Shown here: piece by piece, positions 26,275 to 34,933 of the stretch
Position numbering within the stretch: position 1 is the first letter of the stretch
Layout: every line of letters begins with the position of its first letter
From: Streptomyces niveus
Lineage (GTDB): Bacteria > Actinomycetota > Actinomycetes > Streptomycetales > Streptomycetaceae
DNA length: 64,000 bases
Direction: 5' to 3'
Assembly (NCBI RefSeq): GCF_001723055.1
Contig: NZ_MDCR01000054.1
Coordinates: 1 to 64,000 of the forward strand
Program-made: the position numbers and the translations under genes
The notes under the pieces: generated by a model
Databases searched by the model: none
The model's input: the letters and a program-made list of their open reading frames with translations, nothing else
Told to the model about the DNA's origin: nothing

Positions 26275-26904
26275 ATGGCAGCGATCGAACCCGGTGGCCG
26301 TTCGGCCCGTAAGCACCAGGCGATCATGGAGGCCGCGACAGCGGCGTTCATGGCGAAGGGCTACGCCGGTACGAGCATGGACGACATCGCCAAGCTGGCC
26401 GCCGTCTCCAAGCAGACGGTGTACAAGCACTTCGCGGACAAGGAGAAGCTGTTCGCCGAGATCGTCCTCGCCACCACCGACCGGGTCGATGCCATGATCG
26501 ACCTGGTGGCGGGCATCCCCACCGACGCGGACGCGGACGCACTGGAGGAGCACCTGCTCCGGCTGTCCCGCCAGTTCCTGACGGCCCTGACCCAGCCCCA
26601 GGTGCTCCAGCTGCGCCGCCTCATCATCGCCAACGCCGACACTTTCCCCGACCTGGGCGCCGCCTGGTACGAGCAGGGCTTCGAGCGGGTACTGGCCACG
26701 CTGGCCGCGACCTTCCAACGCCTGGCCGACCAGGGCCTGTTGCGCATCGACGATCCCCTGCTGGCGGCGAACCACTTCTCCGGCATGCTGCTGTGGATCC
26801 CGGTGAACAGGGCCATGTTCCACGGCGGCCCGCAGCACACCCAGGCCGAACTCGACCACTACGCCGACGAGGGGGTACGGGTCTTCCTCGCGGCGTACCG
26901 GTGA
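26275..26904 (+). CDS. TetR/AcrR family transcriptional regulator
   Basis: A 209-residue regulator. The N-terminal helix-turn-helix (about 14-60) contains SMDDIAKLAAVSKQTVYKHFADKEKLF, with VSKQTVYKHF as the recognition helix. The C-terminal half is an all-helical ligand and dimerisation domain with a TetR_C-like sequence (FPDLGAAWYEQGFERV). The ATG at 26275 follows GAAGGGGGAGG. Two dyads immediately upstream are likely its own operators. The ligand is not predictable. Confidence 0.92.
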   Translation: MAAIEPGGRSARKHQAIMEAATAAFMAKGYAGTSMDDIAKLAAVSKQTVYKHFADKEKLFAEIVLATTDRVDAMIDLVAGIPTDADADALEEHLLRLSRQFLTALTQPQVLQLRRLIIANADTFPDLGAAWYEQGFERVLATLAATFQRLADQGLLRIDDPLLAANHFSGMLLWIPVNRAMFHGGPQHTQAELDHYADEGVRVFLAAYR

Positions 26905-26977
26905 CCGCGAACCGCGAACCGCGACATGGCGGGATCACGCTCGCCGCGCGCCGTTCACGACCGCGATTGGAAGTCGA

Positions 26978-27652
26978 ATGACCGACCTTGAAGCCCTCGT
27001 CCGGCTGTGTCCTCCCCCGAACCCGCCGATGCACATCAACTGGGACGGGATCGATGCCAGGCTCGGGATGCCCGTGCCGGAGGACTACAAGGCTCTCGCG
27101 GACCGGTACGGGCCCGGAGGTTTCTGCGACTACCTCACCCTCTACCACCCCCATGGGCCCACGGAGTACGTCAACCTCACCGGCCCCATGCCGGCGCGGA
27201 TCCGGTCCTACCTGCGCACGGACTACGACCGCGGCACGTACCCGGTTCCCTACGACCCCGACCACCTCTTCACCTGCGGTGTGACCGGCAACGGCGAGTG
27301 CATCTTCTGGATCACCGACCCCGCCACCGATAGCAGCCGCTGGCGGATCGCGGTCAACGAGGCCCGGGGTCCGGTCTGGTTCACCTACGACGGAACTGTG
27401 ACCAGCTTCCTGATATCGGTCCTCACCGGCGAGACGCGCGTACCCCAGTTCCCGGCCGGCCTGCTCGACGAACCTCCCACGTTCTCGCCCTCACATCCCG
27501 TTCTCGTCAAACCCCAGCCCTACGTTGCCCCCGTCGCCCACGACACAGGGGCTCTCCGCGCATGGGCTCGCGAGAACGGCTACGACGTGCCCGCCCGGGG
27601 GCGCGTTCCCGCCGGCGTCCGCCAAGCGTGGGAGGACGCCCACAACCACTGA
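26978..27652 (+). CDS. SUKH (SMI1/KNR4) domain protein with C-terminal Lsr2-type DNA-binding domain
   Basis: A 224-residue protein in two parts. Residues 1-165 look like a SUKH/SMI1-KNR4 domain (RLGMPVPEDYKALADRYGPG and following). SUKH proteins are best known as immunity proteins against toxins. The last 35 residues match the Lsr2 C-terminal domain (LRAWARENGYDV, then ARGRVPAGVRQAW), in which RGR inserts into the minor groove of AT-rich DNA. The N-terminal Lsr2 oligomerisation domain is absent. It converges on the Mrr-like endonuclease gene with 15 bases between the stops. A DNA-targeted immunity or sensor role is inference. Confidence 0.75.
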   Translation: MTDLEALVRLCPPPNPPMHINWDGIDARLGMPVPEDYKALADRYGPGGFCDYLTLYHPHGPTEYVNLTGPMPARIRSYLRTDYDRGTYPVPYDPDHLFTCGVTGNGECIFWITDPATDSSRWRIAVNEARGPVWFTYDGTVTSFLISVLTGETRVPQFPAGLLDEPPTFSPSHPVLVKPQPYVAPVAHDTGALRAWARENGYDVPARGRVPAGVRQAWEDAHNH

Positions 27653-27667
27653 TTCCCCCGTGCACCC

Positions 27668-28378
27668 TCAGGAGAGGGCAGTTGGCCTGCGAGGTGGTGG
27701 GACGGCTCGTAGCAGTTCCCACAAGGGGCGTGAGCCGGACGCCCACGCCGCGAGGGTGTGGCGGTCGACGACGTGGAGCCGTTGTTGTTCGGCGAAGGCC
27801 ACGGCCGGGGCGGTGACCCGGCCGTTCGTCACGATCACCGCGACGTCGGCGCCGTGGATCTGGCGGGCGGTTCCGTTGAGGACCTGGAGGTCCGGCGTGC
27901 CCACGGCGGAGCCGGAGAGGCCGGCGCGCCGGTGTTTGCACTGAATCACCCAGCGCCGGCCGTAGGGGTCGGTGGCCTTCACATCGGCGCCCAGGTCTCC
28001 CCCGCCCCCGACGCGAACCGCGTTCGGGCAGCCGTCACGGCGCATCAGTTCCCGCACAGCGTCCTCGAACTGGCTGTGGTGCAGGGCGTCCAGCTGGTCC
28101 AGCCCGTAGCGCAGGCCCCGCACCCGAACGGCCTCCCACCGCGCGGCCTGCCGCCTCTGGTGGAACCAGCCACCGCCGGCCAGTACCGCCAACGCGCCTA
28201 TGACCACCAAGATCCACCAGTGGGCCAACAGCCAGTTGACGACGGCGACCAACAGCGCGACGGCCAGGGCGGCGGCCACCAGGAGGACGATCAGCCGGTC
28301 GTTCGCGCGCCGACGCCGCCGCAGCGCCGCCGCGCGCCTGGCTCTGCCGGTCCGGCCCTTGCGCGCACGGGGGCTCAT
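27668..28378 (-). CDS. Membrane-anchored Mrr-like restriction endonuclease
   Basis: A 236-residue protein. A very Arg-rich N-terminus (1-25) precedes two adjacent transmembrane helices (about 28-70), then an Mrr_cat-type PD-(D/E)xK nuclease domain: FEDAVRELMRRDG, GGGGDLGADVKA, WVIQCKH, with D and Q-x-K as catalytic residues. Proteins with this layout are annotated as type IV restriction endonucleases in actinomycetes, but the membrane anchor argues for a special role. The ATG at 28378 begins MSPRARKGR. Longer frames upstream lack support. Confidence 0.85.
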   Translation of the reverse strand: MSPRARKGRTGRARRAAALRRRRRANDRLIVLLVAAALAVALLVAVVNWLLAHWWILVVIGALAVLAGGGWFHQRRQAARWEAVRVRGLRYGLDQLDALHHSQFEDAVRELMRRDGCPNAVRVGGGGDLGADVKATDPYGRRWVIQCKHRRAGLSGSAVGTPDLQVLNGTARQIHGADVAVIVTNGRVTAPAVAFAEQQRLHVVDRHTLAAWASGSRPLWELLRAVPPPRRPTALS

Positions 28379-28612
28379 TCGCCGGCCCGCGTGATGCCGC
28401 TCGCGAGTTCTCGCAGACCGTTCAGGATTCCCTCGCCTACATCGTGGACGCCTCAGCCCTCTGTGTATCCCGAACCCGCCCTCCACGCCCGCGAGTTACG
28501 AATGGTTGACGCAAAGTGATCCACTGGCCGGATCAACTCCGCCTACCACTCACCGTCCGCATGCACCAAGATACGGAACGTATTTTCCGGCGCTGGAGGT
28601 GGGAGGTTCGTG

Positions 28613-29962
28613 GTGGCAGATGACGCAGCGGGTCACGCGGTGGTGGTGGGCGCCGGGCTGGCCGGGCTGCTGGCCGCTCATGTGCTGGCGGAGCGTTTCG
28701 AGCGGGTCACGGTGGTCGAGCGGGACGCGCTCGCCGACGGGGCCCCGGTGTTCCGGCCCGGCGTACCGCAGTCCAGGCATGTGCACATCCTCTGGTCACG
28801 GGGCGTCGCGGCACTGGAAGAACTGGTGCCGGGCGTCATCACCGGGCTCGAAGCGGCCGGTGGCACGGTCGTCGGCGCTCCCGAGCAGATGCGGTGGCTC
28901 TCTCCCGCGCGGTGGTTCACCGGCGTACGCGGAACGCCCTACCTGTCCGTCTCACGCGAACTCCTGGACACCACCCTGCGCCGCCGGATCGCCGACCGGT
29001 CCGCCGTCACCGTGCTGCCCCGCCACGAGGTGACCGGACTCGTGGCGGCGTCGGCCGGGCGAGGGGTGGAGGGCGTGAGGCTGCGTGAACGGGGCGCGGA
29101 CGGAGGGGAGTTCACCATCGACGCGGGCCTGGTGGTCGTGGCCGGCGGACGCAGTTCCCGTACCGCGGACTGGCTGGACGAACTCGGCTGTCCCGCCCCC
29201 GTGACCGAGCGGATCGACGCGCGTCTCGGCTCTTCCTCCCGCTACTACCGGCGCCCGGCCGACCGGGCCGCCCCCTGGAAAGCCATGTACGTGCAGGGCA
29301 ACCCGGACGTACCGCGCGGCGGCGTGATCGTTCCGGTCGAGGGTGACCGATGGCTGGTCACCCTCATCGGACAGGGTGAACACCAGCCACCCACCGGGGA
29401 ACAGGAGTGGCTCGCCTTCGCCGCGTCGCTGCGTTCCGGTGAACTGTCCGACGCGCTGAAGGAAGCCGAGCCGCTGTCGGACGCGGTCGCGTTCCGCGCG
29501 ACGGCCAACGAGTGGACGCACTTCGAGCGCGTACGGCCGTGGCCGCGCGGGCTGCTGGTGGTGGGGGACGCGCTGTGCCGGTTCAACCCCGTGTACGGCC
29601 ACGGAATGACGATCGCGGCTCTACAGGCCCAGGCGATCGCCGGCCGGCTCACCGGCCGTGAACCCGCGGACATCACCGCCCGGACACCGGGAATCCAGCA
29701 GGCGGTGGCGAAGTGCCTGAAGCCGGCCTGGCTGATCGCCACCGGTGAGGACAGCCGCTATCCGGACACGGACGGACCGAGGCCGGGCCGGCTCGGCAGA
29801 ATGCAACAGGACTACCTGGCAAGGGTGTTGGCCGCCGCCAACACCGACCCGGTGGTCGCCGGGGCGTTCTTCGCGGTCCTGTCGCTGAACCGCCCGCCCC
29901 AGACACTGCTGACGCCCCGGATCGCCACCCGCGCCCTCCGCACCCCGTCACCTCGCGGATGA
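28613..29962 (+). CDS. FAD-dependent monooxygenase (squalene-epoxidase/PHBH-like)
   Basis: A protein of about 449 residues. An N-terminal Rossmann motif (VVVGAGLAGLLAAHVLAERF) is followed by HVHILWSRG near residue 65 and a GD-type FAD contact (LLVVGDALCRFNPVYGHGMTIA). This pattern is typical of single-component flavin monooxygenases annotated as 2-polyprenyl-6-methoxyphenol hydroxylase-like. GTG codons at 28610 and 28613 both follow GGGAGG. It stands alone between an endonuclease gene and a convergent MBL-fold gene, so there is no context for a substrate. Confidence 0.85.
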   Translation: MADDAAGHAVVVGAGLAGLLAAHVLAERFERVTVVERDALADGAPVFRPGVPQSRHVHILWSRGVAALEELVPGVITGLEAAGGTVVGAPEQMRWLSPARWFTGVRGTPYLSVSRELLDTTLRRRIADRSAVTVLPRHEVTGLVAASAGRGVEGVRLRERGADGGEFTIDAGLVVVAGGRSSRTADWLDELGCPAPVTERIDARLGSSSRYYRRPADRAAPWKAMYVQGNPDVPRGGVIVPVEGDRWLVTLIGQGEHQPPTGEQEWLAFAASLRSGELSDALKEAEPLSDAVAFRATANEWTHFERVRPWPRGLLVVGDALCRFNPVYGHGMTIAALQAQAIAGRLTGREPADITARTPGIQQAVAKCLKPAWLIATGEDSRYPDTDGPRPGRLGRMQQDYLARVLAAANTDPVVAGAFFAVLSLNRPPQTLLTPRIATRALRTPSPRG

Positions 29963-29995
29963 ACCTCCTCGGCCCGGCGCGTTCCGCGCGTACGG

Positions 29996-31009
29996 TCACA
30001 GGCTCAGCGTCTCCAGGTGGTCCAGCTTCACGAAGCGGCTCCCCGGGCTCGCCTCTCGTACCGCCGTACGGAGCGCGTCGAGCCCGCCCCAGTCCACCGC
30101 GGGCTTGTCCAGCGGCTCGTCGAAGTCGTCCCAGTGGGTGGGCACCACATAGGCGGGGTGGCCCAGCAGATCGAGCAGCCGTGCCACGTAGTCGGGCACG
30201 TTGGCCCCGCCCGGCTGGATCATGAGGAGGTCGGCGCGTACCCCTTCGAAGTCGTGCTCGCTGAAGTTGGACGAGCCGAGATTGACGATGTCGAAGCCGC
30301 CGACGCTGATCCGGTACGAAAGGCTGCCGCCCTCGACCAGGTCCGCGATCGTCGTGGGGGCCTCGGGGATCCGCTGCCCCGGCCGGGTGCCGGCGAAGGC
30401 GACGCGCGGGTGGTCGCCGCCCATGGAGTGCAGCGACCGCAGCACCTGGACCGAGTAGCCCTCGTACTGGAGCCGCTCCCCTCCGGAGACCACCGACAGC
30501 TGTTCCTCGGGGGCACCCATGGCCCGCATGAGGTTCGCGTGGGTCTCGGTGCCGAAGACGGTGGCGCCGGTGGTCTTCGCGAGGTGCGGGACGTCGGTCA
30601 TGTGGTCGTAGTGGCCGTGTGTGACCAGGATCTGGTCGGCGCGCAGTCGGTAGCCGTCGATCACGCCGGTGTCGACCTTGATCGGGGTGTCCGGGGCCGC
30701 CCCCGCCTCGGAGTAGGTGCCGGTCCGGAAACGGGTCAGCCAGGGGTCGATCAGTACGGTGGGGGCCGAGGCGCCGGTGCCGACGCGGATCTCCCAGCTG
30801 TTGTTGCCGAACCAGCGCAGGCGCAGCCCGCCGGGCGGCACGGGGCGGGGGGCACGGTCGGCGGCCGGGCCCGCGGACGCGGTGGTGCCCTTGCTCATGG
30901 CGGTGGCGGCCGTGCCGGCCCCCACCGCCGCCGTGGCACCGAGGAGTCCCCTCCGCGTCAGGAATCCCCGTCGCCGGCCGGTGCCGTTCAAGTCTTCGGT
31001 CTTGGTCAT
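29996..31009 (-). CDS. Tat-exported metallo-beta-lactamase-fold hydrolase
   Basis: A 337-residue protein with a twin-arginine signal (RRRGFLTRRGLLGATAAVG), so it is exported folded. The mature part has the MBL metal site HGHYDH (about 130-136), further His in SLHSMGGDH and a late THWDDF. It resembles UlaG-like or lactonase-type MBL hydrolases more than true beta-lactamases. It is divergent from the LysR gene across a 148-base gap with a perfect dyad, so that regulator probably controls it. Confidence 0.87.
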   Translation of the reverse strand: MTKTEDLNGTGRRRGFLTRRGLLGATAAVGAGTAATAMSKGTTASAGPAADRAPRPVPPGGLRLRWFGNNSWEIRVGTGASAPTVLIDPWLTRFRTGTYSEAGAAPDTPIKVDTGVIDGYRLRADQILVTHGHYDHMTDVPHLAKTTGATVFGTETHANLMRAMGAPEEQLSVVSGGERLQYEGYSVQVLRSLHSMGGDHPRVAFAGTRPGQRIPEAPTTIADLVEGGSLSYRISVGGFDIVNLGSSNFSEHDFEGVRADLLMIQPGGANVPDYVARLLDLLGHPAYVVPTHWDDFDEPLDKPAVDWGGLDALRTAVREASPGSRFVKLDHLETLSL

Positions 31010-31132
31010 GGCGCGTCAGTGCCTTCCGTCGTCCGGCCGGCTCCTTCGAGGGGAGCGGCCGGTGTGGCGAACAGGACGGGATCACAGCACGCGTGTGTCG
31101 CCGGGGTCCAAGACCCTGACCGGCGGCGACTC

Positions 31133-31148
31133 ATATCGAGGCCGATAT
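31133..31148. promoter_or_regulatory. Dyad, likely LysR binding site
   Basis: A perfect ATATCG-N4-CGATAT inverted repeat fits the T-N11-A pattern of LysR-type operators. It lies 10 bases before the LysR start, in the gap shared with the divergent MBL-fold gene. Confidence 0.55.
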
Positions 31149-31157
31149 CGTCGCAGC

Positions 31158-32162
31158 GTGGACCTGTTGCGACAGCTGCGTCACTTCACGGTGGTCGGCG
31201 AAGAACTGCACTTCGGCCGGGCCGCCGAACGTCTCGGTATGGCCCAGCCGCCGTTGAGCCAGCGCATCCGTGAACTGGAGCGGGAGCTGGGCGTGGAGCT
31301 CTTCGACCGCTCCCGCCGACAGGTGCGGCTCACACCGGCCGGTGACGTCCTGCTCGGCGAGGCCCGTGAACTGCTCGCCGGGGTCGGGCGGATGCGGGAG
31401 CTGGTGGCCAGGGCGGCGCGCGGCGAGTACGGCACGCTGCGCGTGGGGGTGCCGCCCGAGCTGCCGGGCAGCGTACTCGGAGCCGTACTCACCGAGTTCG
31501 CGGCCAGGACGCCCGAAGTCCGCCTGGAACTCCGGGAGTTCACTTCGGCCGAACAGCTGGAACTGCTGGCCGGGCACGGCCTCGACGCCGGTCTGGTCCA
31601 TCACCCGCTCGACCCCGCGGCAGGGCTCCACAGCGGCCCGGTGATCGAACCCCCGTGGGGAGTGGTGCTGCCGCGCGTCTCCGCGCTCGCGGGCGCCGGC
31701 TGGGGCGGTGAGATCGCGCTCGCCGAACTGGCGGGGCAGGCGCTCGTCACACACCCGCGCGAGGCCGCGCCCGCGCTCTACGACGCGACGCTCGCGGCCT
31801 GCCGCGAGGAGGGCTTCCACCCGGTCCGGGTGTCGACGGCGCGCAGCCCCGAGGTGATGCTCGGCCTGGTCATCGCGGGGCACGGTGTCGCGTTCAGCCA
31901 CCCCGCCATCGCGCGCAAGGAACCACGCGTGGTGTGGCGCCCGTTGCGGCCCCGCGCACCGCTGTGGCGCCTGGTCTTCGCCTGGCCGGCCCGCGCGCCG
32001 CACCCGGCTGTGGCGCCGCTGGTGGAGGCGGCGACCGGCGTTCTGCGCGGCCACGGGGCCGGCGCCCTGTCGGCCGCCGGTCCCGGAGACGACAGCGCCG
32101 GCCACGCACCGGGCGGCCCGCCCGTCCCCCGGCCCTGGAACGCGGTGTACGACAGATCATGA
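31158..32162 (+). CDS. LysR family transcriptional regulator
   Basis: A 334-residue LTTR. The winged HTH is at 1-60 (LHFGRAAERLGMAQPPLSQRIRELE). The effector domain is a periplasmic-binding-protein fold at about 90-295 (LRVGVPPELPG). The C-terminal 40 residues are Gly/Pro-rich and unusual. The GTG start at 31158 begins directly at the family N-terminus. The stop overlaps the start of the beta-lactamase-like gene as ATGA. That LysR plus serine beta-lactamase arrangement recalls AmpR-AmpC, though there the genes are divergent. Confidence 0.9.
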   Translation: MDLLRQLRHFTVVGEELHFGRAAERLGMAQPPLSQRIRELERELGVELFDRSRRQVRLTPAGDVLLGEARELLAGVGRMRELVARAARGEYGTLRVGVPPELPGSVLGAVLTEFAARTPEVRLELREFTSAEQLELLAGHGLDAGLVHHPLDPAAGLHSGPVIEPPWGVVLPRVSALAGAGWGGEIALAELAGQALVTHPREAAPALYDATLAACREEGFHPVRVSTARSPEVMLGLVIAGHGVAFSHPAIARKEPRVVWRPLRPRAPLWRLVFAWPARAPHPAVAPLVEAATGVLRGHGAGALSAAGPGDDSAGHAPGGPPVPRPWNAVYDRS

Positions 32163-33064
32163 CGATGACGGACCTCAACCGCCCCGCAGGCCTCCCTCGC
32201 CGCTTCGAACTCCTCGACGCCCGCGTCTGGTTGCACGCCCGCTGCGTCGACTGCGGACGCGGCACCGGCCACGGCCAGGACGAGCCCGTGGTGCTGGCCT
32301 CGGTGGTCAAGGTGCTGCTGGCGCTGGAGTTCTGGCGGCAGGCCGCCGCCGGGCAGCTCGATCCGGCCGAGGTGGTCGTCGTACGCGCGGCCGACCGTCT
32401 CGGCGGCACGGGGACGGCCGGCTTCCACGACGACGCGCGACTGAGCCTGCGCGACCTGGCCCTGCTGATGATGTCGGTGAGCGACAACACCGCGGCCGAC
32501 ATCCTCTTCCGGCGTGTGGGCCTGGACACGGTGCAGGCCCTGGCGCGTCAACTGGGCCTGGACCGGGCCCAGGTGACGGGCGCGCCGCGTGAGGTGCTGG
32601 AGACCATGCTGGAGGACCTGGGAGCGGCCGACGCGGGCGCGTTCGCGTCGGCGTTCGCCGCTCTGCCCGCCGAGGACGTCCACCGGCTGCGCGCCCTGGA
32701 CCCGGCGCGCACGACGAGTGCGACACCGCGCGAGATGACCCGGCTGCTGAGCCTGGTGTGGAACGACCGCGCGGGGCCGGCCGTCGCCTGCGCGGGCGTT
32801 CGCGACCTCATGGCGCAGCAGGTGAACGGAGCCCGGCTGGGCGCCGCGTTCGACCGCTTCACCACGGTGGTGGCGAAGAGCGGCACACTGCCCGGCGTAC
32901 GCAACGAGATCGGCGTCGTCACCTGCCCGGACGGCGCGCGCTACGCGGTCGCCGTCTTCACCCGCGCCACCTCCCTCTCCACCCGGCGGCCCGACCTGGA
33001 CGCGGCGATCGGTGAGGCGGGACGGGGCGCGGTGGAGGCGCTGCGGGGCTGCTGCGGGCGGTAG
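32159..33064 (+). CDS. Class A beta-lactamase-like serine hydrolase
   Basis: A 301-residue protein of the serine beta-lactamase/D-Ala-D-Ala carboxypeptidase fold. The three family signatures are SxxK (SVVK in VLASVVKVLLALEF), SDN (MSVSDNTAA) and KSG (VAKSGTLPG) in place of KTG. There is no evident signal peptide, which is odd for a beta-lactamase and suggests a cytoplasmic esterase or an exported protein with an unrecognised signal. Its ATG overlaps the LysR stop, so it is translationally coupled to that regulator. Confidence 0.87.
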   Translation: MTMTDLNRPAGLPRRFELLDARVWLHARCVDCGRGTGHGQDEPVVLASVVKVLLALEFWRQAAAGQLDPAEVVVVRAADRLGGTGTAGFHDDARLSLRDLALLMMSVSDNTAADILFRRVGLDTVQALARQLGLDRAQVTGAPREVLETMLEDLGAADAGAFASAFAALPAEDVHRLRALDPARTTSATPREMTRLLSLVWNDRAGPAVACAGVRDLMAQQVNGARLGAAFDRFTTVVAKSGTLPGVRNEIGVVTCPDGARYAVAVFTRATSLSTRRPDLDAAIGEAGRGAVEALRGCCGR

Positions 33065-33076
33065 GGGACGGCGCTG

Positions 33077-33655
33077 TCAGCCGTGCACGGTGGGCCGGTA
33101 GACCAGCTCCTGGGTGTGGTTGTCGAGTGTCCGGTGCGCGATCAGTTCAAGGTCGAAGTCGGCCGCTCCCGCGAAGATCGGGGACCGCCCGGTCTGCCCG
33201 GTGATCACCGGGAAGATGGTCACCTGGACGCGGTCGACCAGACCGGCGGCCATCAGCGCGCGGTTCATCGCGAGGCTGCCGTGCGAGCGCAGCGGTACGT
33301 GAGACGCCTCCTTGAGTCTCGCGACGGCGTCGACGGCGTCGCCGCGTACGAGGTCCGCGTGCGGCCAGTCGAGGGGGCCCTCCAGGGTGTTCGACACGAC
33401 CGTCGCCGGGAGGTTCACCATGCGGGTGACCCATGGGTCACGTACCTCGGACTGCTCGGTGCTCGCGGCCAGCATCTCCGCGAACGCCCGGTAGGTGTTG
33501 GCCCCGAGGACCATCCGCTGCTCCCCGGCGTAGAGGCCGAGGCGGTGGTCGAGCAGTTCGGGGCCCTGCTTGCCCCAGTAGCCGCCCCAGTCGCCGACGG
33601 CGGCACCGAAGCCGTCGAGGCTGGAGAAGACGTCGAACGTGTAGGTGGCGGTCAT
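33077..33655 (-). CDS. Dihydrofolate-reductase-family (RibD C-terminal-like) protein
   Basis: A 192-residue protein with the DHFR/RibD_C fold pattern: an N-terminal strand TFDVFSSLDGF, GANTYRAF, a central LVRGDAVDAVARLKE and LRSHGSLAMNRALMAAGLVDRVQVTIFPVITG. Such small proteins are widespread in actinomycetes and are annotated only as dihydrofolate reductase family. The true substrate is unknown. The start has AAGGAG upstream. It converges on the beta-lactamase-like gene. Confidence 0.85.
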   Translation of the reverse strand: MTATYTFDVFSSLDGFGAAVGDWGGYWGKQGPELLDHRLGLYAGEQRMVLGANTYRAFAEMLAASTEQSEVRDPWVTRMVNLPATVVSNTLEGPLDWPHADLVRGDAVDAVARLKEASHVPLRSHGSLAMNRALMAAGLVDRVQVTIFPVITGQTGRSPIFAGAADFDLELIAHRTLDNHTQELVYRPTVHG

Positions 33656-33719
33656 GGTGATCTCCTTGGGTGCGGATCGGCAATGTGTCTGGGATAAAGA
33701 CCGGCGGCCACGGCAGGAC

Positions 33720-34853
33720 TCATCGCCCCCGGCCGCCCGTCATACGGAGCATGGTCAGGCCGCCGGTCCGCACGAAGCGGAGCAGGAGCACGGCCGCGAA
33801 AGCGAGGAAGACGATGTTGAGCCAGGTGGTGTAGTTCCAGGTGACGCCTTCGGTGGGAAGCTTCGCGTCGGCCTGGTCGGGGATCAGGCCGAGGCCGCCG
33901 AAGACGAACTCCACGGCGTATCCGGCGACGACCGCCGCGAGGTAGAACGTGCCGAGGAGGAAGGCCGCCGTCCGCGCGCCGTAGTACTTCCGGTAGATGT
34001 TGAGGATCGGCAGGATCAGCAGGTCGGCGAAGATGAACGCCACGACCCCGCCGAAGCTGATGCCGCCCTTCCACAGCACCACCGCGAGCGGGACGTTGCC
34101 GATGGAGCAGACGAACGAGACGATCGCCACCAGCGGGCCGACGACCGGCCCCCACAGCTTGGACGCGAGCGGGTGGCCGTCGAAGAAGAAGGCGCGCCAG
34201 AACGAGTCGGGTACCCAGGCGGCGATGGCGCCCGCGATGAGCAGACCGGCGACCAGGTCGCGCAGGATCGCCGCCCATTCCATGACGAAGACGTGTGCCG
34301 TGGCGGTGAAGCCCTCCCGGGAGAACAGCCGCCGGGTGAAGGAGCCTTCGCGCTTGATGGACATGTCCATCGCGGCGTGGCCCTCCATCGACCCGGCCAG
34401 TCCCTTGCGGGCCTGCTCGGCGGCCTGGCGCAGCAGCTTGTCGCGCAGGAGAAGGCGGAACAGGACAGCCAGCACGATGATCATGATCGGGCCGCCGACG
34501 AATTCGGCGGCGGTGAACTGCCAGCCCATCAGCAGCGCCAGGATCACGCCGAGTTCCACGACGAGGTTGGTCGAGGCGATCTCGAAGGCCATCGCGGCGG
34601 TGAAGTTCGCGCCCTTGAGGAACAGGGAGCGTGCCAGCGCCACCGCGGCGTAGGAGCAGGACGAGGACGCCGCGCCCAGTCCCGCGGCGACGGCGAGGGT
34701 TTTCGGCCGGTCGTCACCGAGCAGCGCGACGACGGTCGACTTGCGGACCACGGCCTGGACGACGGCGGACAGGGCGAAGCCCAGGATCAGGGCCCAGGTG
34801 ATCTCCCAGGCCATGGACCCGGTGATCGACAGGGCATGCAGTACGGCGTGCAT
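33720..34853 (-). CDS. Permease of the ArsP_1/DUF318 family
   Basis: A 377-residue integral membrane protein with about eight to ten hydrophobic segments. A two-fold pseudo-repeat is visible: GLGAASSSCSYAAVALARSL in the first half and CSIGNVPLAVVLWKGGISFGG in the second. These are typical of ArsP_1 (DUF318) permeases, some of which export organoarsenicals. The SSSCSY cysteine lies in the position of the family's CSC motif. The ribosome binding site is weak. No ArsR regulator or arsenic gene is adjacent, so the cargo is unknown. Confidence 0.83.
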   Translation of the reverse strand: MHAVLHALSITGSMAWEITWALILGFALSAVVQAVVRKSTVVALLGDDRPKTLAVAAGLGAASSSCSYAAVALARSLFLKGANFTAAMAFEIASTNLVVELGVILALLMGWQFTAAEFVGGPIMIIVLAVLFRLLLRDKLLRQAAEQARKGLAGSMEGHAAMDMSIKREGSFTRRLFSREGFTATAHVFVMEWAAILRDLVAGLLIAGAIAAWVPDSFWRAFFFDGHPLASKLWGPVVGPLVAIVSFVCSIGNVPLAVVLWKGGISFGGVVAFIFADLLILPILNIYRKYYGARTAAFLLGTFYLAAVVAGYAVEFVFGGLGLIPDQADAKLPTEGVTWNYTTWLNIVFLAFAAVLLLRFVRTGGLTMLRMTGGRGR

Positions 34854-34933
34854 CCGTGCAGCCTGCCCTGCCGCCCGGCGTACGGCCGGGAGACCCGACC
34901 GGGGACGCCGCCGGATACGGCGTGGTCACCCGG

